A stretch of 64,000 bases of DNA from Stenotrophomonas sp. HITSZ_GD (GTDB taxonomy: Bacteria; Pseudomonadota; Gammaproteobacteria; Xanthomonadales; Xanthomonadaceae), in NCBI RefSeq assembly GCF_029543105.1, contig NZ_JARQXB010000001.1, positions 329,955 through 393,954 of the forward strand, in the 5' to 3' direction. This document shows positions 57,801-64,000 of the stretch, one piece after another. Each line of letters opens with the position of its first letter. Positions within the stretch are counted from its first letter, which is position 1. The notes below the pieces were generated by a model. It was not told the DNA's origin. It ran no database searches and saw only the letters and a program-made list of their open reading frames with translations. A program made the position numbers and the translations under genes.

Positions 57801-58418
57801 ACGCGCGCGCAGGTGGAGATCTACCGCAGCGGCGCGGGCAAGTCCGGCGGGCAGCGGCAGAAGCTGGCCACCACCTGCCTGGCCGCGGCGCTGCGCTACC
57901 AGCTCGGCGGCGAGGACGGCGAGCTGCCGCGCTACTGCGCGGTGGTGCTGGACGAGGCGTTCGACAAGGCCGACAACGAATTCACCGCGTTGGCGATGAA
58001 CATCTTCGAGAACTTCGGCTTCCAGATGATCGTGGCCACGCCGCTGAAATCGGTGATGACGCTGGAGCCGTTCATCGGCGGGGCCTGCTTCGTGGAGATC
58101 AGCGGGCGGCATACCTCCGGTGTGTTGCTGGTCGAATACGACGACGAGGCCCACCGGCTGAAGCTGCCCGAGCGCGCGCGGGCCGGCGCGCGCGAGGTGG
58201 AGGAGCACGCGCCGCCACTGGCCGCCAACGCTGTGGAATTGCCGGGTGACACGCCGGCCGCGCGCAAGGCCGCGAGCGTGCCGAAGCCCAAGCCGGCAGC
58301 GGCGAAGAAGGCGAAGGCGGCCAAGCCCGCGAAGGCCAAGGTCGCGAAGAAGACCGCGAAGAAGCCCGCGACGCCCGCCAAGGCGACGAAGCCCAACGTA
58401 GCGAAGCCCAAACGCTGA
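54816..58418 (+). CDS. mksB: SMC-like ATPase MksB/JetC with a basic histone-H1-like C-terminal tail
   Basis: A 1200-residue SMC-like ATPase. The N-terminal head has Walker A GRSGSGKST (58-66). Long coiled coils follow (about 230-430 and 630-760), with a hinge-like region at about 445-620 (LPFVGELLQVREDQIAWRGAIERVLHGFAQSL). The C-terminal head has SGAGKSGGQRQKLATTC (about 1004-1020) and Walker B VVLDEAFDKAD (about 1041-1051). The last 54 residues hold 17 Lys, 18 Ala and 9 Pro and no acidic residue, in K-A-K-P repeats like histone H1 tails. Such a tail is not part of the family core I know. No JetD (TOPRIM nuclease) gene follows; the next gene is convergent. Confidence 0.87.
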   Translation: MNQLTGTPVLQPRGLFHDATLDPRARQFRMRRLQVHNWGTFSGLTDVPIAERGFLFVGRSGSGKSTLLDAMSAMLTPPSIVDFNAAAREAERSGRDRNLVSYVRGAWADQQDSNSGEIATQYLRTGATWTALALEYHNALGEVVSLVRLFWIAGSGNAAADVRRHYLVARRPFDIARELDGFDLDLRRLRARLGDDVQHFDSFAGYAEHFRELLGIGNEMALRLLHKTQSAKNLGDLNAFLRGFMLDEPRTFEAADRLVEDFAELDGAHQAVVTARRQVETLAPAREHHAALMALRRSVGELRELQLGVDAYREQRRAELLQARRLELDTQDRGLAGEEGQRREALDNHEEKLAGLEREQRAQGGEQIEALERERIRIERERDERSRRRSQIEQACRQLGTGLAGSATGFAEQVAHARELLAGNREQAGSVDEAIAERMAERREDERRFAAIRAEIEALKKAPSSIPAPMQALRARLCEDTGLSEAALPFVGELLQVREDQIAWRGAIERVLHGFAQSLLVDERHHAQVADWVNRTHLGTRLVYFRVRRNDGLQAREAHPRSLPGKLLLRDHAYADWLRHELARRFDYDCVDNATALRNADKAITREGQVKHPGDRYEKDDRHAVGDRKRWLLGYDNRDKLKVFEREGQQLAQRIAACDADVAALRAQREQGQERTLAAHTLVERDWEEIDVAPKLQRLADIDAQLRQLREGDTGLRALGQALEHARGLRDQARRTYEDVRLERAQLARERARLEHLQQASQGRGPGSLTPTQLQGLQQRLAELPPLSLDNLEAHFRVVERGLAEQLAESQGRDSRLSQLLVDCFRKYCQQWPEDSGDFTVSVASADDFLARLDRLESDGLPRHENRFFELLQTQSKNNLLALQRHAAEAHKGIRQRMDEVNASLEQVPFNRDTVLTIEVSDRRLPEVQEFQQQLRSVLAQQQTEDRAMAEAQFDTLRGLVARLGADDGEQRRWREQVLDVRLHVEFIGVELDARTRAQVEIYRSGAGKSGGQRQKLATTCLAAALRYQLGGEDGELPRYCAVVLDEAFDKADNEFTALAMNIFENFGFQMIVATPLKSVMTLEPFIGGACFVEISGRHTSGVLLVEYDDEAHRLKLPERARAGAREVEEHAPPLAANAVELPGDTPAARKAASVPKPKPAAAKKAKAAKPAKAKVAKKTAKKPATPAKATKPNVAKPKR

Positions 58419-58445
58419 GGGCAGCGGGCGCCGGTGGCGCCCTGC

Positions 58446-59222
58446 TCAGCCGCGCAGGGTGTCCCAGCCCATGCGGGCGATCAGCACCACCACCAGTACC
58501 AGGAACAGCTGGCGGATCAACGGCGTGCCGCCGCGCAGCGCCAGCCGCGTGCCGGTGAACGCGCCGGCCACGTTCGCCGCCGCCATCGGGATGGCGGCGG
58601 CAAGCAGGATCTTTCCGCTCGGCAGGAAGAACGCCAGCGCCGCGACGTTCGTTGCCAGATTCACGACCTTGGAAGCGGCTGAGGCACGCAGGAAATCCAG
58701 CCCGAAGAAACGGATGAACAGGAAGATCAGGAAGCTGCCGGTCCCCGGGCCGAAGAAGCCATCGTAGAAGCCGATGGCCGCGCCCATCGCCAGCGCCATC
58801 GCCAGTTCCCTGCGGCCGATCGCGCGCGGGCGGTGCAGGGCGCCGAAATCCTTCTTCACCAACGTATAGGCCAGCATCGCCAGCAGCAGCACCAGGATCA
58901 GCGGGCGGACCGCCTCGCGCGGCAGCAGGCTCACCGCGGTGGCGCCGAGGAAGGAGAACGCGAAGGCGGTGGCGGCGGCATACAGCACGGGCCGCCACGG
59001 GAAGCGCACGTTGCGCGCGTAGCGCCAGGTCGCCATGCCGGTGCCGAACATCGAACTGAACTTGTTGGTGCCCAACAGCACCGCCGGTACTTCGCGCGGC
59101 AGCGTGGCGAACAGGCCGGGCAGCTGGATCAACCCGCCGCCGCCGACGGCGGCATCGACCAGGCCGGCGGCGAATGCGATGCACAGCAGCCAGGGCAGTT
59201 CAGGAGGCAGGACGTCGAGCAC
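58446..59222 (-). CDS. TauE/SafE-family sulfite or anion exporter
   Basis: A 258-residue membrane protein with about eight helices. It has the TauE/SafE N-terminal pattern ([30 protein letters not shown]), [20 protein letters not shown], and the second-half repeat ([31 protein letters not shown]). Such proteins are proposed to export sulfite or organosulfur anions; the substrate here is unknown. No ATG lies close to the conserved start, so I use GTG. It converges on mksB, with 27 nt between the stops. Confidence 0.85.
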   Translation of the reverse strand: MLDVLPPELPWLLCIAFAAGLVDAAVGGGGLIQLPGLFATLPREVPAVLLGTNKFSSMFGTGMATWRYARNVRFPWRPVLYAAATAFAFSFLGATAVSLLPREAVRPLILVLLLAMLAYTLVKKDFGALHRPRAIGRRELAMALAMGAAIGFYDGFFGPGTGSFLIFLFIRFFGLDFLRASAASKVVNLATNVAALAFFLPSGKILLAAAIPMAAANVAGAFTGTRLALRGGTPLIRQLFLVLVVVLIARMGWDTLRG

Positions 59223-59330
59223 GATGCGAAGGGTGAAGGCGAGGGCGCGCCAGCATACGCGCTGTGCCGCGGGCTGCCCATGCGCCCGGCAAGGGGTGCA
59301 CGGGCCGCGTGCAAACCGCACAATCGGGCC

Positions 59331-59732
59331 ATGAATGCCGCGCGCCGCCCGACCCTCGAACCCTGTCCCTGCGGCCGCCCGCTGGCTTACGCCGCCTGTT
59401 GCGGGCGCTACCATGCAGGCGAACCCGCGCCGGACGCCGAATCGCTGATGCGCTCGCGCTATAGCGCTTATGTGCGCTGCGATGCGGATTATTTGCTGCG
59501 CACCTGGCATGCATCCACGCGCCCGGCTGAGCTGTCGCTGGAAGCGCCGGCCGGCGCCCGAACGGTGTGGCTGGGGCTGGACGTGCAGCGTGCCGCGTCG
59601 ACCGGCCCGGACACCGCCGAGGTCGAATTCCGCGCGCGTTACCGGGTCGGTGGCGGCAGCGCGGTGCGCATGTCCGAACACAGCCGCTTCGTCCGCGAGG
59701 AGGGCCAGTGGTACTACCTGGACGCGGTGTGA
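59331..59732 (+). CDS. YchJ-family SEC-C motif protein
   Basis: A 133-residue protein. The N-terminal SEC-C zinc-binding motif is [20 protein letters not shown] (about residues 12-31), then [21 protein letters not shown], and an NTF2-like C-terminal part ending [11 protein letters not shown]. YchJ-type proteins have no firmly known role. A CACAAT box lies exactly 6 nt before the ATG, again suggesting a leaderless transcript. It is divergent from the TauE-type gene. Confidence 0.85.
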   Translation: MNAARRPTLEPCPCGRPLAYAACCGRYHAGEPAPDAESLMRSRYSAYVRCDADYLLRTWHASTRPAELSLEAPAGARTVWLGLDVQRAASTGPDTAEVEFRARYRVGGGSAVRMSEHSRFVREEGQWYYLDAV

Positions 59733-59831
59733 GCCGGGCCGGCGTGACGGCGATCTGCACGCCGCGTTCGCGCGCGCTGGCTATGCTGGGCCCCGGGATA
59801 GGCAGGGCCGTGGTTCGGCAAAGGGACGGCG

Positions 59832-60023
59832 ATGGGCAACCTCAGTCTCTGGTTATGGATGTTGATCGCGGTGGCGGTATTCGGCGTGCTGGTGCCGGGT
59901 GCCTTGGCGGCCTGGATGATTCGGCGCCCCCCCGGTGGCTCGGCCGCGCGGCGGATGGTGGTCGGGCCGGAGCGGGCCGATGAACTGGCGCGGCGTCCGG
60001 AGGTTTTCCGCGATCTGGCGTGA
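59832..60023 (+). CDS. Small single-helix membrane protein
   Basis: A 63-residue protein with an N-terminal helix (LSLWLWMLIAVAVFGVLVPGALAAWMI, about 4-30) followed by a short basic cytoplasmic tail. GGGACGGCG before the ATG is a weak ribosome-binding site. It overlaps the start of the murein transglycosylase gene (from 59980) in another frame. I do not recognise it. It could be a real small membrane protein or a chance frame upstream of the transglycosylase. Confidence 0.5.
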   Translation: MGNLSLWLWMLIAVAVFGVLVPGALAAWMIRRPPGGSAARRMVVGPERADELARRPEVFRDLA

Positions 60024-62190
60024 AGTGGGCTGGGCCGGGCGGCTCGGCCTGGTCGCCGGCCTGGCGTTAGCGCTACCGGCCTCGGCCGCGGGCGATGCCA
60101 CCTGGGCGCGCTGCCTGTCGACGCTGCGGGCGGGCGCGCAGGCTCAGGGCATTACCCTCGACGTCTTCGACCAGCACATGGCCGGCGTGCAGGCCGACCC
60201 CAGCGTGCTGGCCTTGCTGGATGCCCAACCCGAATTCACCACGCCGCTCTGGGACTACCTCGCCGCGTTGGTCGACGACGAGCGGGTGGCGGATGGCAAG
60301 GCGTTCCTCGCGCGCTACCGGGGATTGCTCGACGGCATCGCCGCGCAGTATGGAGTGGACGCGGAAACCGTCGTGGCCGTGTGGGGCGTGGAAAGCGATT
60401 ACGGCCGGGTGACGGGAAAACGACCGCTTCTGGTGTCGCTGGCCACGTTGTCGTGCGAAGGGCGACGCCAGCCGTTCTTCCGCGGCGAGCTGTTCGCCCT
60501 GTTGCAGCTGTTGCAGGACGGCGACCTGGCGGTGGCACCCACCGGCTCATGGGCGGGCGCCTTCGGGCAGACGCAGTTCATGCCCACGACGTATCGCCGC
60601 ATCGCGGTGGATGGCGACGGCGATGGCCGCCGCGATTTGGTCGGCAGCGTGCCCGATGCGTTGGCATCCACCGCCAACTACCTGGCCCGCGCCGGCTGGC
60701 GCACGGGCGAGCCGTGGGGCGAGGAGGTGGTCGTTCCCGAGGGTGCCGATACCTCACGAACCGGACGCACGCAGCGGCGCCCATTGCGCGAGTGGCGGGC
60801 GCTGGGCGTGCGCGGCGTGGAGGGCCGGGCCTCGCGCCTGCCGCAGCTTGCCGACGACACCCCTGCCGCGCTGCTGCTGCCTACGGGCGCGCAAGGCCCG
60901 GCGTTCCTCGTCTTCGCCAATTACGATGCGATCTACGCCTATAACGCCGCGGAGAGCTATGCGCTGGCGATCGCCCTGCTGTCGGACCGACTGCGGGGCG
61001 GTACGGGGCTGGCCACCGCTTGGCCGACGCCGGATCCGGCACTGGATCGCGCGGGCCGCCGCGCGCTGCAGCGCCTGCTGATCGCCCGCGGGCACGCACT
61101 CGGCACCCCCGATGGCATGCTGGGCAATGCCACCCGCCGCGCCATCCAGGCCGAACAACAGCGGCTCGGCCTGCAGCCGGCCGATGGCCGCGCCGGCCAG
61201 TCCATCCTCGCCGCGCTGCGGGCGGAGATGCCGGCACCGGCGGTATTGAAGGGCACCGCGTTCCGGCTGCCGGCGGCGTACCCGCGCTTCGTCCAATCTC
61301 CCCTCGTGAGCAAGCAAAAAGCCATGAAAGACGTTCCCGGCCTGAGTACAGGCGATTTCCACGGCTTCCCCTCGCTGCTGGTCACCACGCCGCATTCCAC
61401 GGCGGCGATCAGCCTGTTTGGCGGCCAGCTGCTGTCCTTCGTGCCGGCAGGGCAGGAGGACGTGATGTGGCTGTCGCCACGGGTGAAACCGGCCCCTACG
61501 CCAATCCGCGGCGGCACGCCGGTGTGCTGGCCGTATTTCGGGCGGCAGGACCAGACGGACGATGTTCCCGCGCACGGCTTCGTGCGTACGCTGCCGTGGC
61601 AACTGCTCGATGCGTCTCGCGAACCCGACGGCACGCTCGTGCTGCACCTGGCGCCGCCGGTACTGGAGGATCTCGCGCTGCGGCTGCGCATGACGCTGCG
61701 CATCGGCCGCACGCTGGAGCAGACGCTGGAAACGCAGAACGTGAGCGGCGAAACCGTGCGCTTCACCCAGGCGCTGCACAACTACTTCCACGTGGGCGAT
61801 GCGCTGCAGGTCAGCGCCGAGGGCGTGGACGGGCTGGACTACGTGGACAAGTTCGAGAACTACGCCGTGACCCGCCGGCAGCAGGGCGACTGGAACCTGC
61901 GCGACCCGCGCGACCCTGGCCGCAGCGACCGCATCTACCTCCAGGCGGGCGGGCAGTACAGCCTGGTCGATCCGGTCCTGCGGCGGCGCATCGACCTGCG
62001 TACCGAAGGCAGCCAGACCCTGGTGGCCTGGAACCCGGGCGAAGCGGGCGCGGCCAAGATGGACGATGTGCGCGAAGGCTGGCGCCAGTACGTGTGCCTG
62101 GAGGCCGCGAATGCGGGGCCGGACGTGATCGAGCTGGCGCCGGGCGCACGCCATGTGCTGCGCCAGACCATCGGCACCCGGCCACTCTGA
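59980..62190 (+). CDS. Lytic murein transglycosylase (MltB type) fused in frame to a hexose-6-phosphate mutarotase domain
   Basis: One uninterrupted 736-residue frame. Residues 1-40 hold a signal-peptide-like segment (RLGLVAGLALALPASAAG). Next is an SLT_2/MltB transglycosylase domain with the catalytic Glu in AVWGVESDYGRVTGKRPLL and the GAFGQTQFMPTTYR motif. A peptidoglycan-binding helical domain follows (ALQRLLIARGHALGTPDGMLG ... about 345-415). A 30-residue linker then leads to a mutarotase. The first part cleaves murein in the periplasm, while the mutarotase family acts on cytosolic sugar phosphates, so the fusion is topologically odd. An internal start at 61324, or loss of a stop codon between two genes, would resolve it. 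A GTG at 60025 is an alternative start. Confidence 0.75.
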   Translation: MNWRGVRRFSAIWREVGWAGRLGLVAGLALALPASAAGDATWARCLSTLRAGAQAQGITLDVFDQHMAGVQADPSVLALLDAQPEFTTPLWDYLAALVDDERVADGKAFLARYRGLLDGIAAQYGVDAETVVAVWGVESDYGRVTGKRPLLVSLATLSCEGRRQPFFRGELFALLQLLQDGDLAVAPTGSWAGAFGQTQFMPTTYRRIAVDGDGDGRRDLVGSVPDALASTANYLARAGWRTGEPWGEEVVVPEGADTSRTGRTQRRPLREWRALGVRGVEGRASRLPQLADDTPAALLLPTGAQGPAFLVFANYDAIYAYNAAESYALAIALLSDRLRGGTGLATAWPTPDPALDRAGRRALQRLLIARGHALGTPDGMLGNATRRAIQAEQQRLGLQPADGRAGQSILAALRAEMPAPAVLKGTAFRLPAAYPRFVQSPLVSKQKAMKDVPGLSTGDFHGFPSLLVTTPHSTAAISLFGGQLLSFVPAGQEDVMWLSPRVKPAPTPIRGGTPVCWPYFGRQDQTDDVPAHGFVRTLPWQLLDASREPDGTLVLHLAPPVLEDLALRLRMTLRIGRTLEQTLETQNVSGETVRFTQALHNYFHVGDALQVSAEGVDGLDYVDKFENYAVTRRQQGDWNLRDPRDPGRSDRIYLQAGGQYSLVDPVLRRRIDLRTEGSQTLVAWNPGEAGAAKMDDVREGWRQYVCLEAANAGPDVIELAPGARHVLRQTIGTRPL
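61324..62190 (+). CDS. D-hexose-6-phosphate mutarotase (YeaD family), possible internal start
   Basis: Read separately from the ATG at 61324 (or the GTG at 61306), this is a 288-residue aldose-1-epimerase-fold protein. It has FPSLLVTTPHSTAAISLFGGQLLSF, GGTPVCWPYFG, the catalytic His in PAHGFVRTLPWQ, and the C-terminal WRQYVCLEAANAG with the acidic partner. The family interconverts alpha and beta anomers of glucose-6-phosphate. E. coli YeaD is of similar length (about 294), so an independent cytosolic product from this internal start is plausible. No strong ribosome-binding site is visible before 61324. Confidence 0.7.
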   Translation: MKDVPGLSTGDFHGFPSLLVTTPHSTAAISLFGGQLLSFVPAGQEDVMWLSPRVKPAPTPIRGGTPVCWPYFGRQDQTDDVPAHGFVRTLPWQLLDASREPDGTLVLHLAPPVLEDLALRLRMTLRIGRTLEQTLETQNVSGETVRFTQALHNYFHVGDALQVSAEGVDGLDYVDKFENYAVTRRQQGDWNLRDPRDPGRSDRIYLQAGGQYSLVDPVLRRRIDLRTEGSQTLVAWNPGEAGAAKMDDVREGWRQYVCLEAANAGPDVIELAPGARHVLRQTIGTRPL

Positions 62191-62264
62191 GTTTGCCCGC
62201 TGCCGCGCTGCCGAAACGGTGGCGCGGCGCTTACACTGCCGCCTTCCGTCCCCGGGCCTGCTGC

Positions 62265-63509
62265 ATGACCGCCTCGTTTCCGGTTGAAGGGCCGCGTCGC
62301 GCGGCGATGATCTTCATTTTCATCACCGTGCTGATCGACGTGTTGTCGTTCGGTGTGGTGATCCCCGTGTTGCCCGATCTGGTGCGGCAATTCACCGGCG
62401 GCGACTACGCCGATGCCGCGCACTGGATCGGGTGGTTCGGCTTCCTGTTCGCGGCGATCCAGTTCTTCTGCTCGCCGGTGCAGGGGGCGTTGTCGGATCG
62501 CTACGGACGGCGCTTCGTGATCCTGCTCTCGTGCTTCGGCCTGGGCATGGATTTCCTGCTGATGGCCGTGGCCCACACCCTGCCGCTATTGCTGCTGGCG
62601 CGGGTGTGCTCGGGCGTGTTCTCGGCGAGCTTTTCCACCGCCAACGCCTACATCGCCGACGTCACCGCGCCGGAGAAACGCGCGCAGGCCTACGGCATGC
62701 TCGGTGCCGCCTTCGGTATTGGCTTCGTGGCCGGGCCGCTGATCGGCGGCTGGCTGGGCAGCTTCGGATTGCGCTGGCCGTTCTGGTTCGCCGCCGCGCT
62801 CTCGTTGAGCAATTTCCTCTATGGCTGGTTCGTCCTGCCCGAATCCCTGCCGCCGCAACGGCGTAGCGCGCGCGTGGACTGGCGTCATGCCAATCCGTTC
62901 GGCGCGTTGAAGCTGCTGCGCAGCTATCCCTCGGTACTCGGACTGGCCGCAGTGATCTTCCTGGCCAATCTCGCCCATTACGTCTACCCCAGCATCTTCG
63001 TACTGTTCGCCGGGTACCGGTATGGCTGGGGTCCGCGGGAAGTGAGCTGGGTGCTGGCGTTGGTGGGCGTGTGCAGCATCATCGTCAACGCCCTGCTGGT
63101 GGGGCGCATCGTGGCGTGGATGGGCGAGCGGCGCGCGCTTCTGTTCGGCCTGGGCTGCGGCGTGGTGGGCTTCGTGATCTACGGCATGGCGGGTAGCGGG
63201 CGTGCGTTCCTGATCGGCGTGCCGATCAGCGCGCTGTGGGCGGTCGCGGGGCCCGCCGCGCAGGCGCTGATCACGCGGCGCGTAGGTGCCGACGTGCAAG
63301 GACGGATCCAGGGCGCGTTGATGAGCTTGATCAGCCTGGCAGGCGTCTTCGGGCCGCTACTGTTTGCCAATGTGTTCGCGTGGTTCATCGGCGAGGATGC
63401 GCCGCTGCACGTGCCGGGTGCGCCGTGGTTGCTCGCGGGCCTGCTGCTGGCATCTGGTGCGGTTCTGGCGTGGTGGCGCGCGGTGCCGCCCGAGCGCGCC
63501 GCGGCCTGA
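62265..63509 (+). CDS. TCR/Tet-family MFS efflux transporter
   Basis: A 414-residue transporter with 12 helices. It begins MTASFPVEGPRRAAMIFIFITVLIDVLSFGVVIPVLPDL, and motif A is GALSDRYGRRFVIL (about residues 70-83), followed by SFSTANAYIADVTAPEKRAQAYGMLGAAFGIGFVAGPLIGG. These are typical of TetA-like drug:H+ antiporters. The actual substrate is unknown and tetracycline resistance should not be assumed. A TACACT -10-like box lies at 62232-62237. Confidence 0.86.
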   Translation: MTASFPVEGPRRAAMIFIFITVLIDVLSFGVVIPVLPDLVRQFTGGDYADAAHWIGWFGFLFAAIQFFCSPVQGALSDRYGRRFVILLSCFGLGMDFLLMAVAHTLPLLLLARVCSGVFSASFSTANAYIADVTAPEKRAQAYGMLGAAFGIGFVAGPLIGGWLGSFGLRWPFWFAAALSLSNFLYGWFVLPESLPPQRRSARVDWRHANPFGALKLLRSYPSVLGLAAVIFLANLAHYVYPSIFVLFAGYRYGWGPREVSWVLALVGVCSIIVNALLVGRIVAWMGERRALLFGLGCGVVGFVIYGMAGSGRAFLIGVPISALWAVAGPAAQALITRRVGADVQGRIQGALMSLISLAGVFGPLLFANVFAWFIGEDAPLHVPGAPWLLAGLLLASGAVLAWWRAVPPERAAA

Positions 63510-63572
63510 GCGCGCGGCGTGCGCGCAGGCATGTGCGCGCGTATTGCACGCGAGCGATGACAATCACAAGAG

Positions 63573-63600
63573 TTGACGCACCGCGTTGCATCGCTAAACT
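63573..63600 (+). promoter_or_regulatory. rrn tandem promoter P1
   Basis: TTGACG and TAAACT with a 16-nt spacer. First and weakest of four similarly built promoters at 90-100 nt spacing upstream of a boxA-like leader. Confidence 0.7.
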
Positions 63601-63668
63601 GCGCCACCTCGTCAACGACAACGCTTCGGCGGAAAACGCGGACGACGCCAGCATCGCTTCACAGGGTG

Positions 63669-63696
63669 TTGACGGAATGAAAAAGCCGGCTAAGAT
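63669..63696 (+). promoter_or_regulatory. rrn tandem promoter P2
   Basis: TTGACG, a 16-nt spacer ending AAAAGCCGGC, and TAAGAT, followed by the GC-rich discriminator GTGCGGCTCGC. Confidence 0.85.
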
Positions 63697-63768
63697 GTGC
63701 GGCTCGCTTCGACGAAATGATCTTCGGATCGCGCAGACGAAGCGGTCAACTTCCTCGGAAACGAGATG

Positions 63769-63796
63769 TTGACGAAACAAAAAAGTCCGCTATGAT
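63769..63796 (+). promoter_or_regulatory. rrn tandem promoter P3
   Basis: TTGACG, a 16-nt spacer ending AAAAGTCCGC, and TATGAT, then GGCGGGCTCGC. It lies exactly 100 bp after P2. Confidence 0.88.
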
Positions 63797-63858
63797 GGCG
63801 GGCTCGCTTCAGGGAAAGCCTTCGGGTGCTGAAGCGGTCAACGGCTCGAAACGAGGTG

Positions 63859-63886
63859 TTGACGGCAAGAAAAAGTCCGCTATAAT
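63859..63886 (+). promoter_or_regulatory. rrn tandem promoter P4
   Basis: TTGACG, a 16-nt spacer ending AAAAGTCCGC, and a consensus TATAAT, then GGGCGGCTCGC. It lies 90 bp after P3 and is the closest to the rRNA leader. Confidence 0.9.
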
Positions 63887-64000
63887 GGGCGGCTCGCTTG
63901 GACGGAAACGTCGGATAGCGAAGAGGGAAAGGCGCTGAGGCCGGCCCCGAAGTTCTTTGACAGTGTGCGCAGGTAATTTGTGCGGACGCCTGCAGGAAGG
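63887..64000 (+). promoter_or_regulatory. Leader of a ribosomal RNA operon with a boxA-like antitermination site
   Basis: The stretch after P4 has no reading frame of its own and ends at the window edge. AGTTCTTTGACA (63951-63962) resembles boxA (TGCTCTTTAACA) and lies about 65 nt after P4. Together with the four promoters this predicts 16S rRNA just outside the window. The whole gene-free stretch 63510-64000 is accounted for by these signals. Confidence 0.75.

Noticed and set aside
54462..58208. 1248-codon open frame antisense to mksB
   Set aside because: Also a shadow of GC-rich codons; no recognisable domain, while the sense frame has Walker motifs.
58419..59330. Search for a JetD-like nuclease gene after mksB, on both strands
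   Set aside because: The region holds only a TauE/SafE-type membrane protein and a short promoter area; no TOPRIM-like frame.
63717..63938. 73-codon open frame encoding a Lys/Arg-rich protein with internal repeats
   Set aside because: It runs through the tandem rrn promoters; the apparent protein repeats are the promoter repeats translated.

Overview
This is a high-GC gammaproteobacterial chromosome segment of the Xanthomonadaceae/Lysobacteraceae type (Xanthomonas, Pseudoxanthomonas, Lysobacter, Luteimonas and relatives); I cannot name the genus. The evidence is the origin block in its lineage-typical order. On the minus strand run dnaA, dnaN, recF, gyrB, a CPBP protease, an M48 lipoprotein, a TPR protein and tonB-exbB-exbD1-exbD2. 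pdxJ and cls follow further left on the plus strand. rpmH, rnpA, yidC and mnmE run outward from dnaA on the plus strand.

Layout. 1-5.7 kb: 3' end of a FadL-type porin, a deoxyribosyltransferase-like protein, a 2OG-Fe(II) oxygenase, a PA0069-type radical SAM protein, cardiolipin synthase, a small membrane protein and pdxJ. 5.7-11.4 kb: the TonB energy-transduction operon, a TPR protein and two proteases. 11.4-20.8 kb: the origin region, with DnaA boxes and three near-perfect parS centromere sites in and beside recF. 20.8-36 kb: housekeeping genes (mnmE, an RlmI-type methyltransferase, rmuC, gpx) mixed with transporters, a rhomboid, a dipeptidase and a LysR-controlled redox pair. 36-40.3 kb: a complete mlaFEDCB-mlaA operon for phospholipid trafficking. 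40.5-49.5 kb: recC-recB-recD with 4-nt overlaps. 49.5-63.5 kb: a TonB-like envelope protein, a KgtP-type transporter, folE, a three-gene Mks/Wadjet-type SMC operon, TauE, a YchJ-family protein, a murein transglycosylase reading through into a mutarotase, and a Tet-type efflux pump. 63.57-64 kb: four tandem strong promoters and a boxA-like leader, which indicate that a ribosomal RNA operon starts just beyond the right edge.

The less ordinary items are: (1) an MksF-MksE-MksB (JetABC-like) operon with no JetD nuclease gene and a histone-H1-like basic tail on the SMC subunit; (2) a yybP-ykoY manganese riboswitch with a terminator upstream of terC; (3) an unannotated structured RNA candidate at 29657-29773, opposite in strand to its neighbours; (4) the transglycosylase-mutarotase fusion frame; (5) the graded tandem rrn promoters; (6) the parS cluster; (7) a recurring -10 box placed 6-7 nt before start codons, which predicts leaderless mRNAs; (8) a REPIN-like repeat. 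No CRISPR array, tRNA gene, insertion sequence or prophage was seen. All calls come from reading the sequence; no database search was run.
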